Part shown: in pieces, positions 4,907 through 5,523 of the stretch | Position numbering within the stretch: position 1 is the stretch's first letter | Layout: each line of letters begins with the position of its first letter | Source of the DNA: RGIG5579 sp045601445 | Lineage (GTDB): Bacteria > Bacillota > Clostridia > Oscillospirales > SIG627 | DNA: 5,523 nucleotides | Assembly: GCA_045601445.1 (NCBI GenBank) | Contig: JAZRZQ010000099.1 | Location: 1 to 5,523 of the forward strand | Direction of reading: 5' to 3' | Program-made: the position numbers and the translations under genes | The notes under the pieces: generated by a model | What the model was told of the DNA's origin: nothing | Databases searched by the model: none | Seen by the model: the letters and a program-made list of their open reading frames with translations, nothing else

Positions 4907-5523
4907 ATGACTGACGCTTGGAATGGATTTGTCGGCGGGAGCTGGCAGAGTGAAATTAACGTTCGCGATTTTATTTTAAATAACGTCACGCCTTACGGGG
5001 GGGACTCGTCCTTTTTGGCTGGCCCGACCGCCCGTACCGTATCCGTCCGCACGGAGGTGGAGCGCCTGCTTCGGCTGGAAATGGAGCGCGGCGGTGTTTT
5101 GGACGTGGACACCGAGAGGGTTTCTTCGCTTCTCACCTTCGAGCCCGGCTACATCAAAAAGGGCGAGGATCTGATCCTCGGTCTGCAAACCGACGCGCCC
5201 TTAAAGCGCGCGGTCAATCCCTTTGCGGGGTATCGCAACGCCGTTCAGGCTTGTGAAGCCTACGGCTACACGATCGGACAGAACATCGAAAACGAATTTA
5301 AGTACCGTACCACCCACAACACGGGCGTATTCCGCGTTTATACCGAAACGATGCGAAAGGCTCGCCACGCGGGCATTCTCACCGGCCTTCCCGACGCCTA
5401 CGGCAGAGGAAGAATCATCGGTGACTACCGTCGCATTGCCCTTTACGGAATGAAGTATCTGATCGAAGAAAGAAAACGCGATCAGGAACGCATCGGTCAG
5501 CGCACGATGGATGCCGACACCAT
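4907..5523 (+). CDS. pflB: Pyruvate formate-lyase, N-terminal 205 codons (cut by window end)
   Basis: PFL is a cytoplasmic glycyl-radical enzyme that converts pyruvate and CoA to acetyl-CoA and formate under anaerobic conditions. The visible part aligns by eye with the start of E. coli PflB: AWNGFVGGSWQSEINVRDFI (4-23), NVTPYGGDSSFLAG (26-39), GLQTDAPLKRA (92-102), THNTGVF (136-142) and the highly conserved LTGLPDAYGRGR (158-169) followed by IIGDYRR (170-176). The full enzyme is about 750 aa, so roughly a quarter is present. The paired active-site cysteines and the C-terminal glycyl-radical loop lie beyond the window and cannot be checked. The start is fixed by AGGAGGT. The gene sits behind a consensus promoter and a ZTP riboswitch, linking formate supply to folate one-carbon status. 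An activating enzyme gene (pflA) often follows pflB, but that is outside the view. Confidence 0.96.
   Translation, partial: MTDAWNGFVGGSWQSEINVRDFILNNVTPYGGDSSFLAGPTARTVSVRTEVERLLRLEMERGGVLDVDTERVSSLLTFEPGYIKKGEDLILGLQTDAPLKRAVNPFAGYRNAVQACEAYGYTIGQNIENEFKYRTTHNTGVFRVYTETMRKARHAGILTGLPDAYGRGRIIGDYRRIALYGMKYLIEERKRDQERIGQRTMDADT

Overview
The window looks like chromosome from an anaerobic Bacillota species, probably a gut-type member of Clostridia. The reasons are strong purine-rich Shine-Dalgarno sites, AT-rich intergenic regions with sigma-A type promoters (two with extended -10 elements), moderately GC-rich coding sequence, an oxygen-sensitive fermentation enzyme (pyruvate formate-lyase) and a ZTP riboswitch. 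No mobile element, CRISPR array, tRNA or rRNA is visible. The genus cannot be fixed from this sequence.

Layout: (1) Positions 1-151 hold no gene, only a minus-strand terminator hairpin at 34-55. (2) Positions 152-2610 are a two-gene minus-strand operon: nagA (N-acetylglucosamine-6-phosphate deacetylase), then a ROK-like sugar-kinase-fold protein whose start codon overlaps the nagA stop (TAATG). (3) Positions 2611-2783 are a divergent regulatory region with a good nagA promoter, a small palindrome on its -35 box and a 10-bp direct repeat. (4) Positions 2784-3680 encode a plus-strand AraC-type regulator transcribed away from nagA. (5) A bidirectional terminator at 3697-3731 separates it from a convergent minus-strand cysteine-synthase-family gene (3733-4659). 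(6) Positions 4660-4906 are a second divergent region, with a cysK-type promoter to the left and, to the right, a consensus promoter (TTGACA-17-TATAAT), a ZTP ('pfl' motif) riboswitch and a transcription terminator. (7) Positions 4907-5523 are the first 205 codons of pflB, cut by the window end.

How they work together: nagA and the ROK protein probably handle amino sugars (GlcNAc-6-P to GlcN-6-P, plus a likely sugar-phosphorylating or sugar-sensing step). The divergent AraC-type protein is the obvious candidate regulator. On the right, PFL makes acetyl-CoA and formate. Formate feeds 10-formyl-tetrahydrofolate synthesis, and ZTP/ZMP accumulates when that cofactor is short, so a ZTP-responsive switch in front of pflB makes metabolic sense. 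The best regulatory find is this riboswitch with its overlapping terminator. The least characterised protein is the ROK-like one, with about 145 extra N-terminal residues and non-standard active-site motifs.
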